The notes under the pieces are model-generated. The model had not been told where the DNA came from. It worked only from the letters and a program-made list of their open reading frames with translations, and made no database searches. Shown here piece after piece: positions 1 to 7,869 of a stretch of DNA of 64,000 nucleotides (positions are counted from its first letter, which is position 1; each line of letters begins with the position of its first letter). The translations under genes were made by a program, and so were the position numbers. Source of the stretch: CBDBFH01 sp965204775 (GTDB lineage Bacteria; Pseudomonadota; Alphaproteobacteria; JAPOUT01; G958296285); NCBI GenBank assembly GCA_965204775.1, contig CBDBFH010000028.1, positions 124,001-188,000 on the forward strand, in the 5' to 3' direction.

Positions 1-1605
1 TTCAACATTTTGTTGCGCGACGACAAGAGTTTTCCCTTGATCGCCATTCTGGACGATCACGAAGCGCCGCGGCTTGCCAAGCATCGCGGACGGGGGGGGT
101 CGGGCGAGTTTTTCGGGCCGTTTGTTTCCGCCGATGCGGTTGACCGGACTTTGACCGCGCTGCAAAAGGCGTTTTTGCTGCGCTCGTGCCCGGACAGCGT
201 CTATGCGCACCGCACGCGGCCATGCCTGCTGTATCAGATCAAACGTTGTGCGGCGCCATGCACGGGGGAGATTTCGCTGCCGGGCTATGCGGCTCTGGTG
301 GATCAGGCGCGGGCCTTTTTGCGTGGGGACCGGGCGGTGCAGCGTCGTCTGGCGGAGCAGATGGAGGGGGCGAGCCGCGCGCTGGACTTTGAGCGCGCCG
401 CGCTTTACCGCGACCGCCTTCAGGCGCTGGAGCGGGTTCAGTCGCAGACGCGGGGCGGGGCGAAGGGTCTGGCCGACGCCGACATCGCCGCCCTGCACCG
501 GGAGGGCGGACACAGCTGCGTTCAGCTGTTTGTGTTTCGCGGGGGCCAGAATCTGGGCAATCGCTCGTATTTTCCCCGGCATGGGCGGGAGGAGGAGAGC
601 GGGGCGATTCTGGGGTCTTTTCTCGCCCAGTTTTACGAGTCGCGGCGTCCGCCGCCGCTGATTCTGGTTGGATCGCCGCTGGCGGACGGGGGCCTTCTGG
701 CCCGCGCGCTGAGTTTGCGCGCCGGGCGGCGGGTTCGGATTGAGCGCCCGGCGCGGGGCGGCAAGCGCGCGCTGGTCGGGCAGGCCGAGAGCAACGCCCA
801 GGCCGCCTTCCGGCGGCGGCAGATGGAGCGGATGCAGGAGGGGGCGTTTCTGGCCGGTCTGGGGCGTCTTCTCGATTTGCCGAAGCCGCCGCGGCGGATC
901 GAGATTTACGACAACAGCCATATTCAGGGGTCGAAGCCGGTCGGGGCGATGGTGGTGTCGGGGCCGGGCGGCTTTATGAAGAATCAGTATCGCCTGTTCA
1001 ACCTGCAGGATGCGTCCTGCGCGCCCGGCGACGATCTGGCGATGCTGCGCGAAGTTCTTCGGCGGCGCTTTGGGCGTCTGGCGCGGGGTGCGGAAGGGGC
1101 GCTGGCGGCTCCCGATCTTGTGATCATGGACGGCGGGGCGACTCAGTTGGCGGCGGCGCGGGAGAGTCTGGCGCGGGCGGGTTTTGGGGCGATTCGGGTG
1201 ATCGGAATTGCCAAGACCGGCGGGCGTCACGCCGGGCGGGAGACGTTGTTTCTGGCGGAGGGGCGGAAACTTGTCCTCGACCCCGGCGATCCCATCCTTT
1301 ATTATCTGCAGCGCCTGCGCGACGAAGCGCACCGCTTTGCGATTGGTCATCACCGGGGCCGGCGGCGGCGGGGTTTGCGGGATCATTCTCTGGATTCGGT
1401 TCCGGGGATCGGGGGCCGGCGCAAGCGGGCCTTATTGAGCCGGTTTGGCTCGGCGCGGGCGGTGAGCCGGGCGACGATTGCCGAACTGGCGCGGATTGAA
1501 GGCATCGGGGAGAAACTGGCGCGGAGCATTTATGAGCACTTCCACGGAGAAAGTTTCCCGGCTTCCGCCGCCGTCCCGCCGCCGGGGCCGGCGGCGCGGG
1601 GCTAG
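1..1605 (+). CDS. uvrC: Excinuclease ABC subunit C (5' end outside window)
   Basis: UvrC makes the two incisions flanking a DNA lesion in nucleotide excision repair, after UvrA/UvrB recognition. The reading frame is open from base 1, so the GIY-YIG 3'-incision domain is mostly missing and 534 residues are visible. They begin in the conserved segment ending LLRDDKSFP. Next come a Cys-rich piece (RPCLLYQIKRCAAPC), the UVR helix pair that binds UvrB (around ALDFERAALYRDRL), the RNase H-like 5'-incision domain (RIEIYDNSHIQGS, MVVSGPGGF, VIMDGG) and a C-terminal helix-hairpin-helix (VPGIGGRRKRALL, IEGIGEKLARSIY). The 3' end overlaps pgsA by about 74 bases, suggesting co-transcription. Identity is secure; only the start is unseen. 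Confidence 0.96.
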   Translation, partial: FNILLRDDKSFPLIAILDDHEAPRLAKHRGRGGSGEFFGPFVSADAVDRTLTALQKAFLLRSCPDSVYAHRTRPCLLYQIKRCAAPCTGEISLPGYAALVDQARAFLRGDRAVQRRLAEQMEGASRALDFERAALYRDRLQALERVQSQTRGGAKGLADADIAALHREGGHSCVQLFVFRGGQNLGNRSYFPRHGREEESGAILGSFLAQFYESRRPPPLILVGSPLADGGLLARALSLRAGRRVRIERPARGGKRALVGQAESNAQAAFRRRQMERMQEGAFLAGLGRLLDLPKPPRRIEIYDNSHIQGSKPVGAMVVSGPGGFMKNQYRLFNLQDASCAPGDDLAMLREVLRRRFGRLARGAEGALAAPDLVIMDGGATQLAAARESLARAGFGAIRVIGIAKTGGRHAGRETLFLAEGRKLVLDPGDPILYYLQRLRDEAHRFAIGHHRGRRRRGLRDHSLDSVPGIGGRRKRALLSRFGSARAVSRATIAELARIEGIGEKLARSIYEHFHGESFPASAAVPPPGPAARG

Positions 1606-2188
1606 GAGTTTGTGGGACACGGCCTCGAACTGGCCCAATCTTTTGACCTATCTGCGGATCGCACTGGTTCCGTTGCTGGCCGGCGCGCTGCTCTGGGGGG
1701 GGATTTGGGGCCACTGGCTGGCGGTGGCGCTTTTTGTGCTGGCCGGGTTGACGGATTTTCTGGACGGCTGGCTGGCGCGGCAATGGAAGCAGGCGTCCAG
1801 TCTGGGGCGGATGCTGGACCCGATTGCCGACAAATTTCTGGTCTGCGCGGTTTTGTTGATGCTGACCCATGCGGGGATCGTCACGGGCTGGCTGCTGGCT
1901 CCGGCGCTGATCATTTTGAGCCGGGAGATTTTTGTTTCGGGCCTGCGCGAGCATTTGGGGCAGTTTCGGGTGAGCGTTCCGGTGACTCGTCTGGCGAAGT
2001 GGAAGACGGGGATTCAGATGACGTCGCTGGGTTTTTTGCTGGCCGGTCCGGCGGGGGAGCGGGTGTTTTCCGGCGCGCTGGAGACGGGCGCGGGGCTTTT
2101 GTGGGCGGCGGCGATTTTGACGCTTTACACCGGCTTTGATTATGTCAAGGCGGGGGCGGCGCATTTTGCGGAGCGGCGGCGGCGATGA
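1532..2188 (+). CDS. pgsA: CDP-diacylglycerol--glycerol-3-phosphate 3-phosphatidyltransferase
   Basis: This inner-membrane enzyme transfers a phosphatidyl group from CDP-diacylglycerol to glycerol-3-phosphate, the committed step to phosphatidylglycerol and cardiolipin. The CDP-alcohol phosphatidyltransferase signature DGxxARx8GxxxDxxxD is complete (DGWLARQ, GRMLDPIAD). It is followed by several hydrophobic segments and the typical VSGLREHLG stretch. The length is 218 residues with the chosen ATG at 1532, which lies inside uvrC. A shorter form starting at the TTG near 1608 would begin directly before the conserved NWPNLLTYLRI segment and cannot be excluded, because the first ~25 residues are a basic, low-complexity extension. 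The stop overlaps the moaD start by four bases. Confidence 0.93.
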   Translation: MSTSTEKVSRLPPPSRRRGRRRGARSLWDTASNWPNLLTYLRIALVPLLAGALLWGGIWGHWLAVALFVLAGLTDFLDGWLARQWKQASSLGRMLDPIADKFLVCAVLLMLTHAGIVTGWLLAPALIILSREIFVSGLREHLGQFRVSVPVTRLAKWKTGIQMTSLGFLLAGPAGERVFSGALETGAGLLWAAAILTLYTGFDYVKAGAAHFAERRRR

Positions 2189-2439
2189 GGCTGGTGTATT
2201 TTGCGCATGTGCGCGAGCGTCTGGGCTGCGGGGGCGAAGAGACCGGGGGCCTTCCGGCGCGGATTGAGACGATTGGCGATCTGCGCGGCTGGCTGGCGGG
2301 GCGCGGCGGGGTTTATGCGGAGATTTTCGGCGGGGGTTATGAGTTATGCGCGGCGGCGGATCAAGACTATGCGCGCGACGAGACGTCGGTGTCCGGGGTT
2401 GAGGAGGTTGCCTTTTTCCCGCCGGTGACCGGGGGCTGA
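2185..2439 (+). CDS. moaD: Molybdopterin synthase small subunit (MoaD)
   Basis: MoaD is the ubiquitin-like sulfur carrier of molybdenum cofactor synthesis. Its C-terminal glycine is thiocarboxylated by MoeB, and it donates sulfur to cyclic pyranopterin monophosphate within the MoaD-MoaE complex. The protein has 84 residues, a normal length, and ends in the diagnostic Gly-Gly (FFPPVTGG), preceded by the usual VAFFPPVSGG-like segment. Its start overlaps the pgsA stop and its stop overlaps the moaE start, so translation is probably coupled. Adjacency to moaE supports the call. Confidence 0.94.
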   Translation: MRLVYFAHVRERLGCGGEETGGLPARIETIGDLRGWLAGRGGVYAEIFGGGYELCAAADQDYARDETSVSGVEEVAFFPPVTGG

Positions 2440-2924
2440 TGATTCGCCTGCAGGCAGAGCCTCTGGCGGTGGAGGAGGAATATGCCGCCTTCGCCAGGAG
2501 GGTTGGGGGCCGGGCGGGAGCGGTGGTGATGTTTTCGGGCCTGATGCGCGGGGTCTCGCAAGGGGCGGAGTTGCGCGCGATGGTTCTGGAGCATTATCCG
2601 GGAATGGGGGAAAGGCAGATCGGGCGTCTGGCGGAAGCGGCGCGGGAGCGATTTGGCCTGACCGCGCTGTGGATTGTGCACCGCTATGGGCGGGTTTTTC
2701 CGGGGGAGGCGATTGTGGTGGTTCTGGCGGCGGCGCGGCACCGGCGGGCGGCGTTTGAGGGGGCGTCGTTTTTGATCGACTGGCTGAAGACCCGCGCGCC
2801 CTTCTGGAAGAAGGAGGAGTTGGCGGCAGGCCCGGCGCGCTGGGTTTCGCCTTCGGCGGCGGACGCGGCGCGGGCGCAAGGCTGGGGTCAGGCGGCGCGG
2901 CGGCGGCGGACGAGGGCCTCGTAG
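2439..2924 (+). CDS. moaE: Molybdopterin synthase catalytic subunit (MoaE)
   Basis: MoaE binds two MoaD tails and converts cyclic pyranopterin monophosphate to molybdopterin. The 161-residue product shows family landmarks in order: VVMFSGLMRG near the N-terminus, LEHYPGMGERQI, WIVHRYGRVFPGE, VVLAAARHRRAAFEG, then the catalytic region LKTRAPFWKKE with the conserved Lys pair. The start ATG overlaps the moaD stop (TGATG). The 3' end runs 37 bases into the 3' end of ilvE on the other strand, so the two genes overlap tail to tail. Confidence 0.95.
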   Translation: MIRLQAEPLAVEEEYAAFARRVGGRAGAVVMFSGLMRGVSQGAELRAMVLEHYPGMGERQIGRLAEAARERFGLTALWIVHRYGRVFPGEAIVVVLAAARHRRAAFEGASFLIDWLKTRAPFWKKEELAAGPARWVSPSAADAARAQGWGQAARRRRTRAS

Positions 2925-3775
2925 TCGCGCATCAGACATTCGGCGATGGGCCCCGGCGCCTCAAAGCGGTATGGCCCGATTTCGGCGACCGGGGTCACCT
3001 CCGCGGCGGTTCCGGTGATGAAGCAATGGCGGAATCCATCCATTTCTTCGGGCTGAATGGCGCGCTCGACGATTTCGATCCGGCGCTTGCGGGCGAGGCC
3101 GATGACGGCGCGGCGGGTGATTCCGTCGAGGAAGCAGTCGGGGGTCGGGGTGTGGAGGACGTTGTCTTGAACGAAGAAGATATTGGCCCCGGTGGTTTCG
3201 GCGACGCGCCCGCGCCAGTCGAGCATCAGGGCGTCGGCGCAGCCCTGGGCTTCGGCGGCGTGTTTGGCGAGGGTGCAGATCATATAAAGTCCGGCGGCCT
3301 TGGCCTGGCACGGGGCGGTTTGGGGAGAGGGGCGGCGCCATTCGGCGATGGCCAGTTTGAGGCCGCGGGCGCGGGCGGCGGGGTCGAAATAGGAGGGCCA
3401 CTCCCAGACGGCGATGGCGGCATGAATTTTGGTTTTCTGGGCTGAGACGCCCATCATTTCCGAGCCTCGCCAGACCATCGGACGGACATAGCCGTCGGAG
3501 ATTTGGGCGGCGCGCACGCAGTTTCGGCAGGCCTCGTCGATCTGGCCGGGGGTCCAGGGGATTTCGATCTGCATGATCCGGGCCGAGGCGAAGAGGCGCT
3601 CGGTATGGGCGCGCAGCTGGAAGATTTCGCCGTCATAGACGCGCTCGCCCTCGAAGACGCAGCTGGCGTAATGGAGGGCGTGGGTGAGGACATGGACGCG
3701 GGCCTGCGGCCACGGGATCATCCGTCCGTCGAACCAGATCAGTCCGGGGCGCTGATCGAAGGGGGCCTCGATCAT
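2888..3775 (-). CDS. ilvE: Branched-chain amino acid aminotransferase
   Basis: This PLP-dependent fold-type IV transaminase interconverts leucine, isoleucine and valine with their 2-oxo acids. The 295-residue protein shows the alphaproteobacterial IlvE pattern: LIWFDGRMIPWPQARVHVLTHALHYAS at the start, the QAKAAGLYMICTLAKHAAE segment carrying the expected PLP lysine, VAETTGANIFFVQD, and FLDGITRRAVIGLA for phosphate binding. The ATG at 3775 has an AGGAG about 11 bases upstream. It is divergent from the response regulator at 3896, leaving about 120 bases for both promoters. The last 37 bases overlap moaE. D-amino-acid transaminase is the alternative fold-type IV assignment, but the motifs fit IlvE better. 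Confidence 0.93.
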   Translation of the reverse strand: MIEAPFDQRPGLIWFDGRMIPWPQARVHVLTHALHYASCVFEGERVYDGEIFQLRAHTERLFASARIMQIEIPWTPGQIDEACRNCVRAAQISDGYVRPMVWRGSEMMGVSAQKTKIHAAIAVWEWPSYFDPAARARGLKLAIAEWRRPSPQTAPCQAKAAGLYMICTLAKHAAEAQGCADALMLDWRGRVAETTGANIFFVQDNVLHTPTPDCFLDGITRRAVIGLARKRRIEIVERAIQPEEMDGFRHCFITGTAAEVTPVAEIGPYRFEAPGPIAECLMRDYEALVRRRRAA

Positions 3776-3895
3776 GGGGGGCAGGTCTCCTTTGCCGCCG
3801 GTGGCGCGGACGGGTATAGTCGGGAGCGCGATTGGCGCTGTTTCCGCCCGCCGGTGTGTTTGTGGGCGGCGTCATCATCACGGCAAGCCCTGAGC

Positions 3896-4627
3896 ATGTC
3901 AACATTGCCTGAAACATCGTCGAAGGGGGTTCCGGCGGCGCGGCTGGACGAGGCGATGGCGCATATTCTGCTGGTCGACGACGACCGGCGGATTCGTGAT
4001 TTGCTGAGGCGCTATCTGGGTCAAAACGGGTTTCGGGTGACGGCGGCGGCGGGGGCGGCGGCGGCGCGGCGCAAGATGAAGCATATGCGGTTTGATCTTC
4101 TGATTCTGGATGTGATGATGCCCGGGGAGAGCGGTCTGGATCTGGCGCGGTCGCTGGCGGGGGGGGGTGTTCCGATTCTGCTTTTGACGGCGCGGCGGGA
4201 GAGTCGCGAGCGGATTGAGGGTCTGGAGGCCGGGGCCGACGATTATCTGCCCAAGCCGTTTGAGCCCAGGGAGCTGTTGCTGCGGATCGGGAATATTCTG
4301 CGCCGGGTTCTGACGCGGGGCGGGGCGGTTTTGGAGCGGCGGATTCGGCTGGGCGATGCGGTGGTTGACCTGGAGCGCGGGGTGATCGAGCGGGACGGGG
4401 GGGCGGTGGCGCTGAATTTTTCGGAGCAGCGTCTGCTGGCGATGCTGGCGGCGTCGCCGGGGCGGATTTTTTCGCGGGCCGAGATTGCGGCGGCGGATGG
4501 TCATGGGAGCGAGCGGGCGGTGGATGTCCGGATCAACCGGCTGCGGCGCAAGATTGAGCCGGGGCCGGGGGCGGCGCTGTATTTGCGGACGGTGCGCGGG
4601 CGCGGCTACATGCTCAAAGCCGGATAG
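3896..4627 (+). CDS. ompR: OmpR/PetR-type response regulator
   Basis: This is a two-component response regulator with an N-terminal receiver domain (acidic pocket DDD, phospho-acceptor Asp about residue 72 in LILDVMMPGESG, conserved Lys in YLPKPFEPRELLLRI) and a C-terminal winged-helix DNA-binding domain (ERAVDVRINRLRRKIEP, LRTVRGRGYML). The length from the ATG at 3896 is 243 residues. An internal ATG at 3956 is also possible and would start directly at the receiver domain, but alphaproteobacterial relatives often carry a short N-terminal tail. It lies 14 bases before the histidine kinase at 4642 and is almost certainly its partner. The signal is unknown: both OmpR and PetR labels are family-level names. 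Confidence 0.86.
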   Translation: MSTLPETSSKGVPAARLDEAMAHILLVDDDRRIRDLLRRYLGQNGFRVTAAAGAAAARRKMKHMRFDLLILDVMMPGESGLDLARSLAGGGVPILLLTARRESRERIEGLEAGADDYLPKPFEPRELLLRIGNILRRVLTRGGAVLERRIRLGDAVVDLERGVIERDGGAVALNFSEQRLLAMLAASPGRIFSRAEIAAADGHGSERAVDVRINRLRRKIEPGPGAALYLRTVRGRGYMLKAG

Positions 4628-4641
4628 CGGAAGGCGGGGCG

Positions 4642-5970
4642 ATGGCAGGCAACGTTGCGACTGCGGACAGACGCCGTCTGATGCCGACCGGCTTATACGC
4701 CCGCACCCTGCTGATTATCGTGGTTCCGATGCTGCTGCTGCAGGCGGCGGCGGCCTATATTTTTCTGGAGCGGCACTGGGAGCGTGTGACCGAGCGCCTT
4801 TCGGACCGGACGGCGAGCGAGGTTGCGCTGCTGTCCGACTTTCACCGCCGGCACGGGGACGGCGCGCAGTGGCGGCGCTTTGCGGCGCAGGCGGCGGAGC
4901 GGCTGGAGATGGAGATTGCGTTTGTGTCCGGGGCATCGCTGCCGGAGGGCGGCGGCGGATTTTCTTCGCTACTGGACCGCGCCCTGCGCGAGAGCCTGCG
5001 CCGCCGTTTGCAGGGGGGATTTTGGATTGACACCGGAGCGGCAGGGCGGCGGGTTGAGATGCAGATCGAAGCGCCGGGCGGGGTGTTGAAGATTCTGGCG
5101 CCGCGCAACCGGGTCTATGCGACGAAGACGTATTTGTTCATTTTTTGGATGGCGGTGGTTTCGGCGGTTCTTCTGGCGATTTCGATTTTGTTTTTGCGCA
5201 ATCAGATTCGGCCGATTCAGCGTCTGGCGGTGGCGGCGCGGAAATTGGGGCGGGGGGGGGAGGTGGTGAATTTCCGGGCGCGGGGCGCGCGCGAGGTTCG
5301 GGAGGCGGCGGCGGCGTTTTTTGAGATGCGGGACCGGATTCGCCGCCATCTGGACCAGCGCACGACGATGCTGGCCGGGGTGAGTCACGACCTGCGCACG
5401 CCGTTGACGCGGTTCAAATTGCAATTGGCGCTTCTGCCGCGCAACGCGGAGACCGAGGCGCTGCGCGACGATGTGGCGCAGATGGAGCAGATGCTGGATG
5501 CCTATCTGGATTTTGCGCGCGGGGCGCGTCCTGAGGCTCCGCGCGCGGTGGATGTGGCCGGGGTGATTCGGCGGGCGGCGCAAGGGGCGGCGCCGGGGGC
5601 CACGATTGGCCTGGCTCTGCCCGGCGCGTTGACGGCGCGGGTGGATGTGGCGGCTTTGGAGCGGTGTCTGGATAATTTGATCGGCAATGCCTGCGCCTAT
5701 GGCGGGGGCCGGATTGAGATTGGGGCGGAGCGGGGCAAGGCGGGGATTGAGATCAGGATCGACGATGACGGGCCGGGGATTGCAGAAGAGTTGCGCGAGG
5801 AGGCGTTCCGCCCATTTCACCGGCTTGATGCGGCGCGCAATCAGGACCGGGCGGGGACGGGCTTGGGTCTGGCGATTGCCCGCGATGCGATGCGCGGCGG
5901 CGGGGGCGATGTTGTTTTGGAGCAAAGCCCGCTGGGGGGTTTGCGGGCGGTGATTCTCCTGCCGGGCTGA
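4642..5970 (+). CDS. envZ: EnvZ-like sensor histidine kinase
   Basis: This membrane sensor kinase of 442 residues should phosphorylate the regulator encoded just upstream. Visible order: first transmembrane helix at about residues 18-40 (LLIIVVPMLLLQAAAAYIFL), a periplasmic region of about 125 residues, a second helix around residues 165-190 (FIFWMAVVSAVLLAISILFL), a HAMP linker (RPIQRLAVAARKLGRG), the DHp H-box GVSHDLRTPL with phospho-acceptor His about residue 249, then the N-box (CLDNLIGNACAY), G1 (DDGPGI) and G2 (GTGLGLAIARD) of the ATPase domain. EnvZ is a homology name; whether it senses osmolarity is not shown by the sequence. Confidence 0.88.
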   Translation: MAGNVATADRRRLMPTGLYARTLLIIVVPMLLLQAAAAYIFLERHWERVTERLSDRTASEVALLSDFHRRHGDGAQWRRFAAQAAERLEMEIAFVSGASLPEGGGGFSSLLDRALRESLRRRLQGGFWIDTGAAGRRVEMQIEAPGGVLKILAPRNRVYATKTYLFIFWMAVVSAVLLAISILFLRNQIRPIQRLAVAARKLGRGGEVVNFRARGAREVREAAAAFFEMRDRIRRHLDQRTTMLAGVSHDLRTPLTRFKLQLALLPRNAETEALRDDVAQMEQMLDAYLDFARGARPEAPRAVDVAGVIRRAAQGAAPGATIGLALPGALTARVDVAALERCLDNLIGNACAYGGGRIEIGAERGKAGIEIRIDDDGPGIAEELREEAFRPFHRLDAARNQDRAGTGLGLAIARDAMRGGGGDVVLEQSPLGGLRAVILLPG

Positions 5971-5975
5971 CCGGT

Positions 5976-6806
5976 TTAGCGGCCCAGGTCTTTGGCGCGC
6001 CGGTGGGCGCGGGTCATGGCGCGGGCGAGGAGGGCGGACAGATCATTCGCGGTGCCGGAGAGGAGGATTTCGAGGGCGGCCTGGGTGGTTCCGCCGGGTG
6101 AAGTGACCTGAGCGCGCAGTTCGGCGGGGCTGTGCGGATCGGCGTCGAGGAGGGCGGCGGCGCCGATCAGGGTCTGGCGGGTCATGGCGGCGGCGGTTGA
6201 GCTGTCGAGGCCCAGCCGGGCTCCGGCCTGAGTCATGGCTTCGGCCAGGGCGAAGACGTAAGCCGGGCCGGAGCCGGAGAGAGCGGTTGCGGCATCTATT
6301 TTAGCCTCGTCTTGGAACCAGTGGAGGTCGCCCAGTTGGGCGAGAAGACCGGAGCAAAGTTTCTTTTGGTCCGGGGTGAGGCCGTCGGCGGCGCAAGCCG
6401 CGATGACGCCCTTGCCGAGGACGGCGGGGATATTGGGCATAACGCGCACGGCAGGCGGGGGGGGAGAGCGTCCGGCGCACAGGGTCTGGAGCGAGACTCC
6501 GGCGGCGATGGAGAGGAGGACGGAATCGGGGGCCAGCGCCGGGGCGGCGTAGCGCAGAGCCTGGGGGACGAGGGCGGGCTTGACGGCGAGGACGACGGCG
6601 GCGGGCGGCAGGGGCAGATCGGCGAGGGGGCGATTGAAGGGCAGGCGGGCGCGGGCGATGAGTTCGGCGCTTTCTTTGGGGGGATCGGGGTCGTGGACGA
6701 AGAGTCCGGCGGGGTCGAGGCCGCCCTGCAGCCAGCGGCGGAGCATGGCCCCCCCCATGCGCCCGGCGCCGAGGAGGAGGATCGGGCGCTGGCGGCTGGC
6801 GGTCAT
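5976..6806 (-). CDS. proC: Pyrroline-5-carboxylate reductase
   Basis: ProC performs the last step of proline synthesis, NAD(P)H-dependent reduction of 1-pyrroline-5-carboxylate, in the cytoplasm. The 276-residue protein has the N-terminal dinucleotide-binding fold (LLGAGRMGGAMLRRWL), VVLAVKPALV, ISIAAGVSL-like SIAAGVSLQTL, RVMPNIPAVLGKG, and the C-terminal signature ALSGSGPAYVFALAEAM with SPGGTTQAALEIL. It follows the YbjN-family gene on the same strand by 23 bases, an arrangement known in other alphaproteobacteria. It converges with the kinase gene, separated by 5 bases. Confidence 0.95.
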   Translation of the reverse strand: MTASRQRPILLLGAGRMGGAMLRRWLQGGLDPAGLFVHDPDPPKESAELIARARLPFNRPLADLPLPPAAVVLAVKPALVPQALRYAAPALAPDSVLLSIAAGVSLQTLCAGRSPPPPAVRVMPNIPAVLGKGVIAACAADGLTPDQKKLCSGLLAQLGDLHWFQDEAKIDAATALSGSGPAYVFALAEAMTQAGARLGLDSSTAAAMTRQTLIGAAALLDADPHSPAELRAQVTSPGGTTQAALEILLSGTANDLSALLARAMTRAHRRAKDLGR

Positions 6807-6829
6807 GGGGGCGGCGGGGGTTGCGGGGG

Positions 6830-7327
6830 TCAGGCGTGGCCCTGGGTGGGCATGGAGGCGGCGAGGGCGTCTTCAATGCTGCTGCCACCCCAGAGGAGGC
6901 ATTGGAAGGTCAGATAATAGAGTTCGCAGGTTTCGGCGGCGAGGCGGATCATGGCCTCGCATTGTGCGGGGGTGGGAGCGGCGCCGGCGAGGAGGAGAGC
7001 GTGGCGGAAGAGGACCGCGCCGTCTTCGGGCCACAGGTCGAAATGCCCGGCGCGGGCCTGCGCATTGATTCGGACGAGCAGTTCAAGCAGTTCGGCGCGC
7101 TTGTGCCGGGGGGTTTTGATTCCGAAGAGGCAGAGGAGGGCGAGGCAGCCGCTTTGGGCATCCCAATCGAGGGCGATATCGGCGTCGCACCATTGCCCGG
7201 AGACGTAGACATGCAATTCGTCGGGTGCGGAGCGCTGGACGATCCAGCCGCAGGCCTGGGCGGTTTCTTCGGCGAGGTCGAGCGGGTGGAGCCGGGTTGC
7301 GATGGAAAGTTTGGCGACTTGAGACAA
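6830..7327 (-). CDS. YbjN domain-containing protein
   Basis: This cytoplasmic protein of the YbjN family has a fold like type III secretion chaperones, but its function in alphaproteobacteria is unsettled. Family features are HPLDLAEETAQACGW near the start, DELHVYVSGQWCDADIALDWD in the middle, then HFDLWPEDGAVLFRHALLL and QCLLWGGSSIEDALAASM at the end. The chosen start is a TTG at 7327 with GGAG about 11 bases upstream. It gives 165 residues and a short leader before the conserved block. A far upstream ATG at 7549 would add a proline- and lysine-rich tail read across the ubiK coding end, which I consider unlikely. It lies between ubiK and proC, the usual context. Confidence 0.78.
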   Translation of the reverse strand: MSQVAKLSIATRLHPLDLAEETAQACGWIVQRSAPDELHVYVSGQWCDADIALDWDAQSGCLALLCLFGIKTPRHKRAELLELLVRINAQARAGHFDLWPEDGAVLFRHALLLAGAAPTPAQCEAMIRLAAETCELYYLTFQCLLWGGSSIEDALAASMPTQGHA

Positions 7328-7469
7328 GGGGTTTGGGTCTCCGGGATTGTCCAGATATGGGGTTGCGTGAGGCCGCAGCCACCAGATGATGGAGGATTGC
7401 CCGAAGTTTTCAGTCTTCGCAAGGGTTTTTGGAGCGGAGCGGAGAAAAATCTGTGGATAAGGCGGCCGG

Positions 7470-7763
7470 TCAGGCGACGGGGGGTTTTCGGGTTGGGTTT
7501 TTTCGGCTTTGGGCGAGTTGTTTTTCGAGTTTGGCGATTCGCTCTTCAAGTTCCCGGTTTTGGTCGCGGGCGCGGGCGGCCATTTCTGCGACGGCCTCGA
7601 AGGAGTCGCGGGAGACGAGGTCGAATTCGTCGGCGAGTTGTTCGACCTGGGCCTTGAAGAAGTCCTGCGCCTCTTTTTGGAGGTCGCCGCCCATGCGCAA
7701 GGCCCCGGCGAGGAAGCGGGCGAGGTCGTCGCTGAAGGAATCGGGGCCGGGGGTTTTGCTCAT
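7470..7763 (-). CDS. ubiK: Ubiquinone biosynthesis accessory factor UbiK / BMFP protein
   Basis: This small BMFP/UbiK-family protein has 97 residues. The family helps ubiquinone assembly and has membrane-fusogenic activity. The start ATG at 7763 gives MSKTPGPDSFSDDLARFLAGAL, then a helical region with a long coiled coil (EFDLVSRDSFEAVAEMAARARDQNRELEERIAKLEKQL) and a basic, proline-containing tail. A longer reading to 7886 adds a low-complexity segment across the lgt promoter region and is less likely. It is the first gene of the minus-strand group ubiK-ybjN-proC and is divergent from lgt. Role is by family only. Confidence 0.8.
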   Translation of the reverse strand: MSKTPGPDSFSDDLARFLAGALRMGGDLQKEAQDFFKAQVEQLADEFDLVSRDSFEAVAEMAARARDQNRELEERIAKLEKQLAQSRKNPTRKPPVA

Positions 7764-7832
7764 GGGGGGTGAGTATGTCACAGGGAGCGGGCCTGATCCA
7801 GCCTGAGCATGGGCGTGCGCGGGGGACGGCTC

Positions 7833-7861
7833 TTGACAGGGCGGGAGAGCCGGGCTCCTAA
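7833..7861 (+). promoter_or_regulatory. Candidate promoter of lgt
   Basis: A perfect -35 element TTGACA (7833-7838) is followed after 17 bases by a weak -10 (TCCTAA, 7856-7861). Transcription would begin within a few bases of the lgt ATG at 7870, and no Shine-Dalgarno sequence is visible there. The lgt message may therefore be nearly leaderless if this promoter is used. Confidence 0.4.
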
Positions 7862-7869
7862 TCGGCCCC

